Positions 8,445 to 16,291 of a stretch of DNA of 64,000 nt are shown here, one piece after another. Under the pieces are notes generated by a model, which saw nothing but the letters and a program-made list of their open reading frames with translations, ran no database searches and was not told the DNA's origin. Both the position numbers and the translations under genes were made by a program. Source of the DNA: Endobacterium cereale (GTDB lineage Bacteria > Pseudomonadota > Alphaproteobacteria > Rhizobiales > Rhizobiaceae); the NCBI RefSeq assembly GCF_009617585.1, contig NZ_WIXI01000050.1:124001-188000 (forward strand), in the 5' to 3' direction. The first letter of the stretch is position 1. Every line of letters starts with the position of its first letter.

Positions 8445-9227
8445 ATGAAGAGCATTTTGAAGACCGTTGCGCTTGCCGCACTCGTCGGCGTTGCCGCTGT
8501 CGGCGCCGCATCGGCTGAACCGATCAAGGTCGGCGTTGCCGCAGAACCCTATCCGCCGTTCACCTCGCCGGATGCCAGCGGCAAGTGGGTCGGCTGGGAA
8601 GTCGATTTCATGAATGCCGCCTGTGCCTCGGCCAAGCTGGAATGCGTCATCACGCCGATTTCCTGGGATGGCCTCATTCCGGCGCTCACCAGCAAGAAGA
8701 TCGACGTCATCATGTCGTCCATGTCGATCACCGAAGAGCGCATGAAGACGATCGACTTCACCGACAAGTATTACAACACCCCGACCGGCATCATCGGCCC
8801 GAAGGCGGAAAAGTTCGATGCCACGGCTGAAGGCCTGAAGGGCAAGATTCTTGGCGTGCAGGTTTCCACCATCCATGCCGAATATGCCCAGAAGCATTTC
8901 AAGGATGCCGTCAGCGAGATCAAGGAATACCAGACCCAGGACGAGGCCAATAATGACCTCGCCGCCGGGCGTCTCGATGCCGTTCAGGCCGACCAGATCA
9001 CGCTCGACAGCTTCCTGAAATCCGATCAGGGCAAGGAATGCTGCGAAGCCAAGGGCAATGTCGTTGACGATCCGGCCGTTCTCGGCGCCGGCGTCGGTTT
9101 CGGCCTGCGCAAGGGTGATGAAGAACTGAAGGGCAAGCTCAACGCTGCCATCAAGGCGATCCGCGCTGACGGCACCTACGACAAGTTCTCCAAGGACTAT
9201 TTCGACTTCAACGTCTACGGCAAGTGA
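8445..9227 (+). CDS. Polar amino acid ABC transporter periplasmic binding protein
   Basis: 260 residues of family SBP_bac_3. A cleavable signal peptide (MKSILKTVALAALVGVAAVGAASA) ends at about residue 24, followed by a mature start EPIKVGVAAEPYPPF. Ligand-site features include GWEVDFMNA, ISWDGLIPAL, IMSSMSITEERMKTIDFTD and, later, the Asp in DAVQADQITLDS. A Cys pair (GKECCEAKG) near residue 201 is suited to a disulfide in the periplasm. Start chosen at the ATG after GGGGAC, not the earlier in-frame ATG at 8424. A strong terminator follows, so permeases downstream may be expressed at lower level by read-through. Confidence 0.92.
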   Translation: MKSILKTVALAALVGVAAVGAASAEPIKVGVAAEPYPPFTSPDASGKWVGWEVDFMNAACASAKLECVITPISWDGLIPALTSKKIDVIMSSMSITEERMKTIDFTDKYYNTPTGIIGPKAEKFDATAEGLKGKILGVQVSTIHAEYAQKHFKDAVSEIKEYQTQDEANNDLAAGRLDAVQADQITLDSFLKSDQGKECCEAKGNVVDDPAVLGAGVGFGLRKGDEELKGKLNAAIKAIRADGTYDKFSKDYFDFNVYGK

Positions 9228-9242
9228 TTGCCTGATGGATTG

Positions 9243-9278
9243 CGGTTCCGGCGCATATGCGCCGGAACCGTTTTGTTT
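9243..9278 (+). terminator. Perfect 28-bp palindrome plus T-tract after the binding-protein gene
   Basis: Bases 9243-9270 form a perfect palindrome centred on CATATG, followed by TTTTGTTTT. It lies between the binding protein and the permeases. Such intra-operon hairpins usually attenuate read-through and stabilise the upstream message, giving excess binding protein. Confidence 0.8.
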
Positions 9279-9322
9279 TCTGATCCTCCTGACGGAGCCG
9301 AGCCTGGAATGGCGGTAATTTC

Positions 9323-10030
9323 ATGGACCTGAGCCTGCTTGCTCTTTCTCCCCCGGGATGGGGCGGCGTTCTGCTGGCCGGTCTTTTCAGCTCGCTGCAG
9401 CTTGCCGTCGGCGGTTATCTGCTCGGTCTCGTGATTGGCGTCGGCGGTGCGTCCGGCAAGCTTTATGGCGGGCCGATCGTGCGCGACCTTCTGGAAGTCT
9501 ACACGACACTGGTGCGCGCCATTCCCGAACTGGTGCTGATCCTGCTGCTCTATTACGCCGGCACCGATCTGGTGAACCAGTTGATGCATCTGCTCGGTCT
9601 GCCGTCGATGGATATCAGCGGGCTTGCCACCGGCATTTTTGTCATCGGCGTGGTGCAGGGGGCGTATTCGACCGAGGTTCTGCGCGGTGCCATCAAGGCC
9701 ATTCCGGCTGGCGAGATAGAGGCAGCGCGGGCCTATGGCATGTCGCCATTTCTGACGTTACGCCGCGTCACGCTGCCGGCCATGCTGCCTTATGCGGTGC
9801 CGGGCCTCTCCAATCTCTGGCTGATCGCCACCAAGGATACCGCGCTGCTGGCCGTTGTCGGGTTTTCGGAGCTGACGCTGGTCACCCGGCAGGCGGCCGG
9901 CTCGACCAAACATTACATGACCTTTTTCCTGGCTGCCGGTGCGCTTTATCTCGCCGTCACGCTCGTTTCGAATGTCATCATCGGCATGATCGAAAAACGT
10001 GCGCGCCGTGGCATGGTGCGGGAGGCGTGA
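9323..10030 (+). CDS. Polar amino acid ABC transporter permease (HisQ-like)
   Basis: 235 residues with about five membrane segments. The signature EAA loop for ATPase contact reads AIPAGEIEAARAYGMSPFLTLRRVTLPAMLPYAVPGLSN. The N-terminal GGVLLAGLFSSLQLAVGGYLLGLVIG is typical of the HisMQ family. It pairs with the permease encoded next, four bases after its stop. The ribosome site is not strong (GGCGG), consistent with lower expression than the binding protein. Confidence 0.92.
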   Translation: MDLSLLALSPPGWGGVLLAGLFSSLQLAVGGYLLGLVIGVGGASGKLYGGPIVRDLLEVYTTLVRAIPELVLILLLYYAGTDLVNQLMHLLGLPSMDISGLATGIFVIGVVQGAYSTEVLRGAIKAIPAGEIEAARAYGMSPFLTLRRVTLPAMLPYAVPGLSNLWLIATKDTALLAVVGFSELTLVTRQAAGSTKHYMTFFLAAGALYLAVTLVSNVIIGMIEKRARRGMVREA

Positions 10031-10034
10031 GGTC

Positions 10035-10853
10035 ATGATCAAGGACGAAGCCACCATTTTGCCCGCCTACAAGCCACCGAAGGCCCGCAGCCTTCTTGAG
10101 CCACATCGCCTATTCCTGATGGCGGTGTTTGCCGGCATTTTCGCCTGCGCCGTCATCTACATGCGCTGGGACTGGCTGCCGAAATATCAGGACCGCCTGA
10201 TCGCCGGCATCTGGCAGACGCTGGTCCTGCTGTTCACCACGGCGTTTTTCGGATTTCTGCTGGCCGTGCCGCTCGGTCTTGCTCAGGTCACCGGGCCAAA
10301 GCCACTGAAATGGCTGGCCAACGGTTTCTGCACGATCATTCGCGGCACACCGCTGCTGTTGCAGCTTTGGCTGCTCTATTACGGTCTCGGCTCGCTGTTT
10401 GCGCAGTTTCCGGAAATCCGCCAGTCCTTCATGTGGCCCTATCTGCGGCAGGCATGGCCTTATGGTTTTACGGCGCTGATGCTGTCTTTCGCCGCTTATG
10501 AGGGCGAAGTCATGCGTGGCGCCTTTGCCGGTGTTCCGCGTGGCGAGCTGGAAGCGGCACGTGCCTTCGGCATGCGGCCTTTCACCATGTTCCGCCGCAT
10601 CTGGTTGCCGCGTGCGATCCACCGCTCGCTGCCGACGCTGAACGGCGAAACCGTGCTGCAGCTGAAATCGACACCTCTCGTCGCCACCATTACCGTGGTA
10701 GATACCTATTCGGTGATTTCGAAAGTGCGTCAGGACACGTTCCTGACCTATGAACCACTTCTGCTGCTGGCGCTGATCTATCTGGTGCTGACCGGCATTC
10801 TGGTCGTGGCCTTCCGCTTTCTGGAAAACCGCATCCCCAGCCGCGGCGCGTGA
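10035..10853 (+). CDS. Polar amino acid ABC transporter permease (HisM-like)
   Basis: 272 residues. It has an N-terminal tail and first membrane segment (RLFLMAVFAGIFACAVIYM), then the HisM-type core with GIWQTLVLLFTTAFFGFLLAVPLG and the EAA loop GVPRGELEAARAFGMRPFTMFRRIWLP. Start ATG at 10035 follows GGAGG of the previous gene's 3' end; an upstream in-frame ATG (9999) lies inside the previous gene. Last gene of the operon. Confidence 0.92.
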   Translation: MIKDEATILPAYKPPKARSLLEPHRLFLMAVFAGIFACAVIYMRWDWLPKYQDRLIAGIWQTLVLLFTTAFFGFLLAVPLGLAQVTGPKPLKWLANGFCTIIRGTPLLLQLWLLYYGLGSLFAQFPEIRQSFMWPYLRQAWPYGFTALMLSFAAYEGEVMRGAFAGVPRGELEAARAFGMRPFTMFRRIWLPRAIHRSLPTLNGETVLQLKSTPLVATITVVDTYSVISKVRQDTFLTYEPLLLLALIYLVLTGILVVAFRFLENRIPSRGA

Positions 10854-10879
10854 TCTTTCCCTAAAGCCTGATTCTTCCC

Positions 10880-10915
10880 AAAAGAAAGGCGCTTCCCTCA
10901 TATGAGGGAAGCGCC
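10880..10915 (-). terminator. Perfect 28-bp palindrome, terminator for leftward transcription
   Basis: Bases 10888-10915 form a perfect palindrome centred on CATATG. Read leftward it is followed by TTTCTTTT, so it should end the small leftward gene at 10971-11186; the hairpin could also cap the importer message from the other side. Confidence 0.7.
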
Positions 10916-10970
10916 AGACGGGGAGGTATCCATGACGCGCCGTCGCGGTTTGAAGCGCCGGCACATTCTC

Positions 10971-11186
10971 TCAACAACTTCCGCGTGATTTGGTTCCGTC
11001 GATACTGACGCTTTCATGTGCTGCCTTCGCGTGCATTGGCGGCGCATCGCTTTCATCCGGATTGGGAAGCGGCACTTCGTCGGGCAAACGATCCGGCTCC
11101 GGCTCGTCGATCGGCGACGGTTCCGGTTTCCAGTCCGGCGGCGGCATTGGCGGCGACTCGATTGGTTCCTGCGGGTGCGGCGTCAT
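10971..11186 (-). CDS. Small proline-rich acidic hypothetical protein
   Basis: About 71 residues, very rich in Pro, Glu and Asp (PPMPPPDWKPEPSP, DEPEPDRLPDEVPLPNPDE), with no signal or membrane segment; probably disordered. Three ATGs in a row occur after AGGGGAG; the third, at 11186, has the best spacing (6), and an earlier ATG at 11213 is possible. A near-match EcfG promoter lies upstream on the same strand, and an exact one faces the other way to the DUF892 gene. Family not recognised. The complementary frames are open too, so coding strand is inferred from the ribosome site and terminator. Confidence 0.6.
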   Translation of the reverse strand: MTPHPQEPIESPPMPPPDWKPEPSPIDEPEPDRLPDEVPLPNPDESDAPPMHAKAAHESVSIDGTKSRGSC

Positions 11187-11234
11187 CATCATCTCCCCTA
11201 TCTGCATCTTCATTGTCTGCGAAGTCTCTTTGGA

Positions 11235-11260
11235 AACCCGGCAAAGGCCACGAAGGTTCC
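11235..11260 (-). promoter_or_regulatory. Possible EcfG-type promoter (GGAAC-N17-GGTT)
   Basis: On the minus strand GGAAC is at 11260-11256 and GGTT at 11238-11235, one mismatch from consensus. It is about 50 bases upstream of the proline-rich gene start. Confidence 0.4.
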
Positions 11261-11279
11261 GGTCAAAACCCGCAAATTG

Positions 11280-11305
11280 GGAACCGCCTTAAACCCGCCT
11301 GCGTT
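11280..11305 (+). promoter_or_regulatory. EcfG-type promoter, exact GGAAC-N17-CGTT
   Basis: GGAAC at 11280-11284 and CGTT at 11302-11305, spacer 17, an exact match to the alphaproteobacterial EcfG consensus. It ends 47 bases upstream of the DUF892 start at 11353. Confidence 0.75.
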
Positions 11306-11352
11306 ATCGGCATGATTGAAATGCACGTAGAGCAGAGAGGAGAGGTTGAGCG

Positions 11353-11856
11353 ATGACCCATGTCCAAATCCATTTCGATGCCTGGCTTCGCGATGCATTC
11401 GCAGCCGAAGGCCAGTCGATCACCATGCTGAGCAGTCTGGCCAAGCGTATCCAGAATTATCCAGATCTGAAAACGCGCGTGGAGGATCACCTTGTTGAAA
11501 CCCAGGCACAGCAGGAGCTTTTGCGCGGCCTTTTGGAGCGCACTGCGGGACCACCTCTGATCCGCAGCGTTGCGGGGCGTCTCAGCACCGCCGCGCAGGG
11601 AATCAGCGGCATGCTTGCAGGTGACGAGATCATCAAGAGCGCTATGTCGACTTATATCTTCGAACAGGGCGAGATCGCCAGCTATCAGGTTCTTCTGGCT
11701 GCTGCTGATGAACTCGGTGACGAGGAAGCCGAGGATGTGCTGTCGCGCATTATGGAGCAGGAGGTCGCCATGGCCAGCTGGCTGCATGACCATCTCGATG
11801 TGCTGACGCGCATCTACCTGATGCGTGACGAACGCGACCTGCAAGCCAAACGCTGA
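11353..11856 (+). CDS. DUF892 (YciE/YciF-type) ferritin-like protein
   Basis: 167 residues forming a predicted four-helix bundle of the DUF892/YciF family: WLRDAFAAEGQSITMLSSLAKRIQNYPDLKTRVEDHLVETQAQQELLRGLLER, then a second pair of helices with MSTYIFEQGEIASYQVLLAAADELGD and IMEQEVAMASWLHDHLD. The repeated Glu/His positions (EDHLVET, EQGEIASY, EQEVAMASWLHDH) suit a di-iron site. Family members are stress-induced and poorly understood. An exact EcfG promoter upstream fits that. A second DUF892 gene lies at 41522-42022. Confidence 0.88.
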   Translation: MTHVQIHFDAWLRDAFAAEGQSITMLSSLAKRIQNYPDLKTRVEDHLVETQAQQELLRGLLERTAGPPLIRSVAGRLSTAAQGISGMLAGDEIIKSAMSTYIFEQGEIASYQVLLAAADELGDEEAEDVLSRIMEQEVAMASWLHDHLDVLTRIYLMRDERDLQAKR

Positions 11857-11869
11857 TAGGGCAAGCAAC

Positions 11870-11897
11870 AAAAAACCGCCAGTTGAGATGCTGGCGG
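11870..11897 (-). terminator. Terminator of the small leftward gene
   Basis: Stem CCGCCAG/CTGGCGG (11876-11897), followed in the leftward direction by a run of T. It lies just past the stop of the leftward gene at 11927; the hairpin may also serve the converging DUF892 gene. Confidence 0.75.
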
Positions 11898-11926
11898 TCG
11901 CGTTTCTCGACGTTGAAAACAAGAGG

Positions 11927-12124
11927 TCAAGCGGTCAGGGCGCGCTCGATATCGCTCTTGGTGCGCGCGCCCTTATGATAAGAGAGCATGATGCGAGCAG
12001 CCAGATCTTTAGCCGCGAGGCTGTCTCCGGTGAAGCCGTGTTCAGCGCGGGCATCGTCATAAAGCTTCTGTAGAAATGCCAGATCGTTTGGATCGAGCGT
12101 TGGATATGCCATGGATGAATACAT
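11927..12124 (-). CDS. Small hypothetical protein (65 aa)
   Basis: 65 residues, charged and helical, no membrane segment: PTLDPNDLAFLQKLYDDARAEHGF, SLAAKDLAARIMLSYHKGARTKSDIERAL. A GGAGG seven bases before the ATG at 12124 and a terminator right after the stop support a real gene. It looks like a small cytosolic alphaproteobacterial protein, but I cannot name the family. Confidence 0.75.
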   Translation of the reverse strand: MYSSMAYPTLDPNDLAFLQKLYDDARAEHGFTGDSLAAKDLAARIMLSYHKGARTKSDIERALTA

Positions 12125-12487
12125 GTTTCTGCCTCCACATGGGGGGCGAAAGCTGTTCAGGCCAATGGTCGGCCTGCTCTTCCAGTCGCGGCCGCCCTTT
12201 TTCGTCCTGGCCGTCGATGGTATGAGGCTACGCCTTTGCCGGGGCTTTGCAAGGCAAATGCATGCTGCAATACGGCAGCGAACGCCGACAGAATGAAACG
12301 CCGGCCGAGGCTTTTGCGACGCTGTGAAGCTCTGTCAGTTTTTCTGTGTCTTAAAGCATTGAAAACATTCGTTTTATAGGCGACATTTTAGTAGTTTTCG
12401 GAGACTTTAAATCGGTGAAAATCGACCGATGACCTGCTTTTCACAAAATTGCGAGATGCCGTTTCTCCTCGCCAAAACCGCGCCAAT
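12125..12487. other. 363-base noncoding gap
   Basis: Leader of the leftward 12124 gene plus the 3' side of the Wzz-type gene. The part 12340-12440 is AT-rich. No conserved gene, RNA or clear promoter was recognised. Confidence 0.5.
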
Positions 12488-14116
12488 TCAGGCGGAAATG
12501 TAGCGCGGGCGGGCGTTTCGGAGATAGCCGAGAAGGCCTAAAATCAGTGCAAGCCCGGTGCCGATGATTGCGCCGGCAATGGCGCCACCGGCAATCAGGA
12601 CAGGTGTTGCGGGCGGCCAGGTTTTCGATTTCGGCGGTACCGGGTTGGAAATCACCCGCACATTGCTGGTGTCGATTTCCTGTCGCTCGCTGATCTGGTT
12701 GGTGCGGGCAAGGTAGGTTTCGTAAACTGCGGCCTTGGCGCGGGCATCGCGTTCGAGTTCGCGCAGTTGCACCTGTGCGTCATTGTTGGTGTAAACGGTG
12801 GCGCGTTCGGTATCCGAGCGGCTGCGCAGTTGCCCCAGCGTAGCGCGGGCCTGATCACTTTCCTGTTTTGCCTGCTGGAGGATACGGTCGGCTTCCTCGG
12901 CGATCGCGCCTTCCAGCGTGGCACGTTCCGATTGTAGGGCGACAAGGCGCGGGTGGCGGCTGCCATAGGTGCGGGCCAAGGCGCCGATCTGCTGTTCAAG
13001 CACAGTGTAATTACCGCGCATCGTGGTCATGGCTGCGGAATCGAAAATGGTGGCGCTCGTTGCACGGCGATCGGCTACGGCGGAGCGCATCTGGTTGTAA
13101 CGTGCATCGGCCTGGATCAGACGCTGCTGCGCATCGAGAACCTGCGTGTCGAGTGCACTGGAGATGCGGCTGCTAGTTAGTTCGCCGGCACTCGATTGCA
13201 GCTTGTTGTCACGCTTGAACTGCTCCACTTTTTCTTCTGACTGGGTGACGGATGTCCGCAACTCATCAAGACGCGCATTGATGCTGGCGGCGATGCGGCC
13301 GGCGCTTTCGGAAGAGGACTGGAAGAGCTGCGACTGGAATGCCTCGACCACGGCGTTCGAAAGTCGGATGGATTTCTCCGGATCGGAAGTCCAGACCGAC
13401 AGAACAACAACGAAGGAGCGTTCCTCGCGCGTGGCCTTGATGCGCTCCTCGAGTGCGCGTTGAACGGATAGTTCGCGGGCTTCCTGCGATGTGTCGCCAC
13501 CGCTACTGCCGAGAAGCGAGGAGAGGATGCTGGGTTTGAAGAATTCAGTATCCTCGGTCAGCTTCATGTCGCGGATGACCTGGCGTAGGACATTGCCGGA
13601 GGTCATGACACGGATTTTGCTGTCGACTTCGAGAAGCTGCGAATCCCGCTGCGGGTTGACGGCGGTGAGATCGTCCGGCGTGACGTTGAAGTTCGAAGGG
13701 TCGACGATCAGATCGGTATAGACAGTGTATCGCGGTGTCGTCGTAGCCGAGTAGCCAAAGGCAATAACCGCACCCAATATCGCCATGAACACGATCAGCG
13801 CGATGCCCCGCTGCAGCCAGCGCAGGACATGGCCGATACCGATCCGGGTAACGCTCTGCCACTGCGCCTGCAGGCGGGCTTCCAGTGCGGAAGAGCCGTC
13901 ATCATCCCATGTGGCTTCGGCCTGCGATGCGCTAGCCGGAGCGCTTGCCGGTGCGGGGCGATTGTCACGATAAGTGCGACGAACCGGATCGGCGTCGCTC
14001 GAGATGGGGTCCGATTCAGCCTGATCAAGCAACGAGCCGGTCGATGGCGCGCGCTGCAAGGCGGCATTTCCCCGCACTGCACGGCGATTGTCTTCTGGCT
14101 CGTTGGAGCGGAACAT
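12488..14116 (-). CDS. Wzz/GumC-type polysaccharide chain-length/export protein without kinase domain
   Basis: About 542 residues. After a Ser/Arg-rich cytoplasmic N-terminus comes membrane segment 1 (IALIVFMAILGAVIAFGYSA, ~107-127). A Wzz-type periplasmic domain follows with long coiled coil (LQSERATLEGAIAEEADRILQQAKQESDQ). The proline-rich VISNPVPPKSKTWPP precedes membrane segment 2, and only about ten residues remain. No Walker motifs or Tyr cluster follow, so the ExoP-like kinase half is absent. Such proteins set the chain length of exported polysaccharides. GGAGG lies six bases before the ATG at 14116; an ATG two codons earlier directly abuts it. Confidence 0.87.
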   Translation of the reverse strand: MFRSNEPEDNRRAVRGNAALQRAPSTGSLLDQAESDPISSDADPVRRTYRDNRPAPASAPASASQAEATWDDDGSSALEARLQAQWQSVTRIGIGHVLRWLQRGIALIVFMAILGAVIAFGYSATTTPRYTVYTDLIVDPSNFNVTPDDLTAVNPQRDSQLLEVDSKIRVMTSGNVLRQVIRDMKLTEDTEFFKPSILSSLLGSSGGDTSQEARELSVQRALEERIKATREERSFVVVLSVWTSDPEKSIRLSNAVVEAFQSQLFQSSSESAGRIAASINARLDELRTSVTQSEEKVEQFKRDNKLQSSAGELTSSRISSALDTQVLDAQQRLIQADARYNQMRSAVADRRATSATIFDSAAMTTMRGNYTVLEQQIGALARTYGSRHPRLVALQSERATLEGAIAEEADRILQQAKQESDQARATLGQLRSRSDTERATVYTNNDAQVQLRELERDARAKAAVYETYLARTNQISERQEIDTSNVRVISNPVPPKSKTWPPATPVLIAGGAIAGAIIGTGLALILGLLGYLRNARPRYISA

Positions 14117-14238
14117 ACTCATCCTCCATCCCGCGCGCGGGAAGAATTCACACCCCCCTAGAATGTTTCAATCGCATGAAAAACAGGTTAATTTAGCAAT
14201 GTTGATTATTTGTCGGCTTTGGCAGCCTGTGGACATTG

Positions 14239-16188
14239 TCAGGCCGCCTGCGAGGCGTCGATGGCCGGCGTGACAAACGCGCGGCGCCAGAGTTCCGTAG
14301 ATAGGATGCCGACAAAGGCAGCGTTATCGCGAAAACCGCTTGCCGGCTTGGCCGCGCATTTGCGGGCGAGCATGGCAACGGCGCCGGGATCGAACAATCC
14401 GCCCTCGGCGATTGCCGCTTCGTTCAGGATTGCCGGCACGTAAGCCTGTCCCGCCGAGGTTGCAAACGAAGCGCTGTCCGGCGCGCGATAAGGCTGCTTT
14501 GAGCGGTTGGCGACGACGGATGGCAGGAGATCGCGGGCGACGCGGCGCAGAATGTGCTTTTCTTCCAGCCCCTTCAGCTTGAGGCCGGGCGGCAGGCGGT
14601 TGGCGAATTCCACGAGGCGATGGTCCAGGAAGGGGAAACGTCCCTCAATGCCATGCGCCATGGCCATGCGGTCGCCCTGGCTGGAGAGAATGTAACCCGG
14701 CAACAGGAAACGCATTTCCAGATATTGCGCCTGATTGAGCACGTGCCAGCGGGAGAAATCTGCGGGCAGGCGCGAGGCCAGTTCTTCCGCAGCGTCATAA
14801 CCCGCCAACTGTTCCTTCAGGGCGGCGGAAAAGAAGATCTTGGCCGATCCGGTATTGCGCAGGCGTGGGAGCAGCGCAAACAGAGGATCGTTCATGTCAT
14901 CCTTCGTCACCCCGAAAAAGGAAGAGAGGTAGCTGGCCGATTGCTGTTTCAGGCCGGGCAGGTAGGGATAAAGTTTCTTGAACAGATGCGGGCGGATTTT
15001 TGAACCCGGCTGGCGGGCGCAAAAACGCCGGACCTTGGCTTCCTTGAAAATGTCGTAACCGGCAAACACCTCGTCTGCGCCTTCACCGGTCAATACGACC
15101 TTCATGCCGTTTTCGCGCACCAAGCCGGAAAGCTGGAAAAGCGGTGCGGGCGCGGTGCGGATGATCGGGCGTTCGGTGAAGCGGATGACATCGGGAAAGC
15201 AGCCGGCGATTTCGGTTGGGCCGCAGGTGATGGCGTTGTGGCGGGTGCCAAGCGCCATGGCGACTGCCATCTGATGCAGGCTTTCGTCGTGCTCCGGGCT
15301 GTCGAAGGTGACGGAAAAGGTGTTGAGGCCGGCGGGGGCCATCGGGGCGGCGAGGGCGGTGATCAACGAACTGTCCAGACCACCCGACAGATAGGCGCCA
15401 ACTGGTACATCGGCGCGCATGCGCAAGGCCGTGGCATCGGTCAGAAGAGCGCGCAGTTCTTCCACCGCCGCGTCTTCGTCGATCGCGATGTAATCACCGG
15501 CATCGGCAAATTGCGGCTGCCAGTAAGGGCGGATATCGACGCGGCCGTTTTCGATGGTGATACGGGTCGCCGGTTCCAGCTCAAAGATGTCGCGAAAAGC
15601 GGTGCGTGGCGCGATCGGTGCCCAGAGCGTAAAAATCTGGTCGAGGGCGAACGGATCGAGTTCGGCGACGATGCCCGGTATCTGCAAAAGTGCCTTCACC
15701 TCTGAGGCGAAATAGAACGTGCCTTTGCGCTCTGCGTAAAAGAGCGGCCGAACGCCCATCCGGTCACGAGCCAAAAGCATGCGGTGACGGCGTGCGTCCC
15801 ATATGGCGAAGGCAAAATCGCCGTTGAGGCGCTGCAGGCAGTCATCGCCAAAAGCCTGATAGAGATGCAGGATGACTTCGGTATCCGAGCCGGTGCGAAA
15901 GCGGTGGCCGGCAGCCTTCAGCTCGTCGCGCAGTTCCACGTAATTGTAGATTTCGCCGTTGAAGACGATAGTGAGGTTTTCGTCGCCTTCGGTCAGCGAC
16001 ATCGGCTGCTGGCCATCGCCGAGGCCGACGATAGACAGGCGCACATGTGCAAGGCCCAAGCCGGGAGTGGAATGGATGCCGCGTTCATCCGGGCCGCGAT
16101 GGGCTATCGCCTGCGCCATCGATGTCAGCAGCCCTTGAGACTGCTCCATCGGCACGCCATCACCCAGAAAGCCCGCAAAACCACACAT
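14239..16188 (-). CDS. asnB: Glutamine-hydrolysing asparagine synthase
   Basis: 649 residues. The N-terminal glutaminase begins MCGFAGFLG with the nucleophile Cys2 and contains AHRGPDERG and FNGEIYNY. The C-terminal synthetase has the PP-loop SGGLDSS near residue 265 and GEGADEVFAGYDIF. The reaction is aspartate + glutamine + ATP to asparagine. Copies beside polysaccharide genes often amidate sugar acids or other precursors; the adjacent Wzz-type gene in the same orientation favours such a role. About 120 bases separate the two genes. Confidence 0.92.
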   Translation of the reverse strand: MCGFAGFLGDGVPMEQSQGLLTSMAQAIAHRGPDERGIHSTPGLGLAHVRLSIVGLGDGQQPMSLTEGDENLTIVFNGEIYNYVELRDELKAAGHRFRTGSDTEVILHLYQAFGDDCLQRLNGDFAFAIWDARRHRMLLARDRMGVRPLFYAERKGTFYFASEVKALLQIPGIVAELDPFALDQIFTLWAPIAPRTAFRDIFELEPATRITIENGRVDIRPYWQPQFADAGDYIAIDEDAAVEELRALLTDATALRMRADVPVGAYLSGGLDSSLITALAAPMAPAGLNTFSVTFDSPEHDESLHQMAVAMALGTRHNAITCGPTEIAGCFPDVIRFTERPIIRTAPAPLFQLSGLVRENGMKVVLTGEGADEVFAGYDIFKEAKVRRFCARQPGSKIRPHLFKKLYPYLPGLKQQSASYLSSFFGVTKDDMNDPLFALLPRLRNTGSAKIFFSAALKEQLAGYDAAEELASRLPADFSRWHVLNQAQYLEMRFLLPGYILSSQGDRMAMAHGIEGRFPFLDHRLVEFANRLPPGLKLKGLEEKHILRRVARDLLPSVVANRSKQPYRAPDSASFATSAGQAYVPAILNEAAIAEGGLFDPGAVAMLARKCAAKPASGFRDNAAFVGILSTELWRRAFVTPAIDASQAA

Positions 16189-16291
16189 GAAAAACCCTCA
16201 GCGCCAGAGTTCACCTAAGCAAACCCGGCTGCAAGGTCGGTTAATGAATGGCCGTTCTCCGGTGCAGATGTAAAACGAGGTGAACCAGCCG

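Noticed and set aside
11016..11356. Rightward frames overlapping the proline-rich leftward gene
   Set aside because: They run through the EcfG promoter boxes and lack ribosome sites; the leftward frame has a ribosome site and a terminator.
12293..12380. Short basic frame after an ATG at 12293
   Set aside because: No ribosome site and no supporting context.
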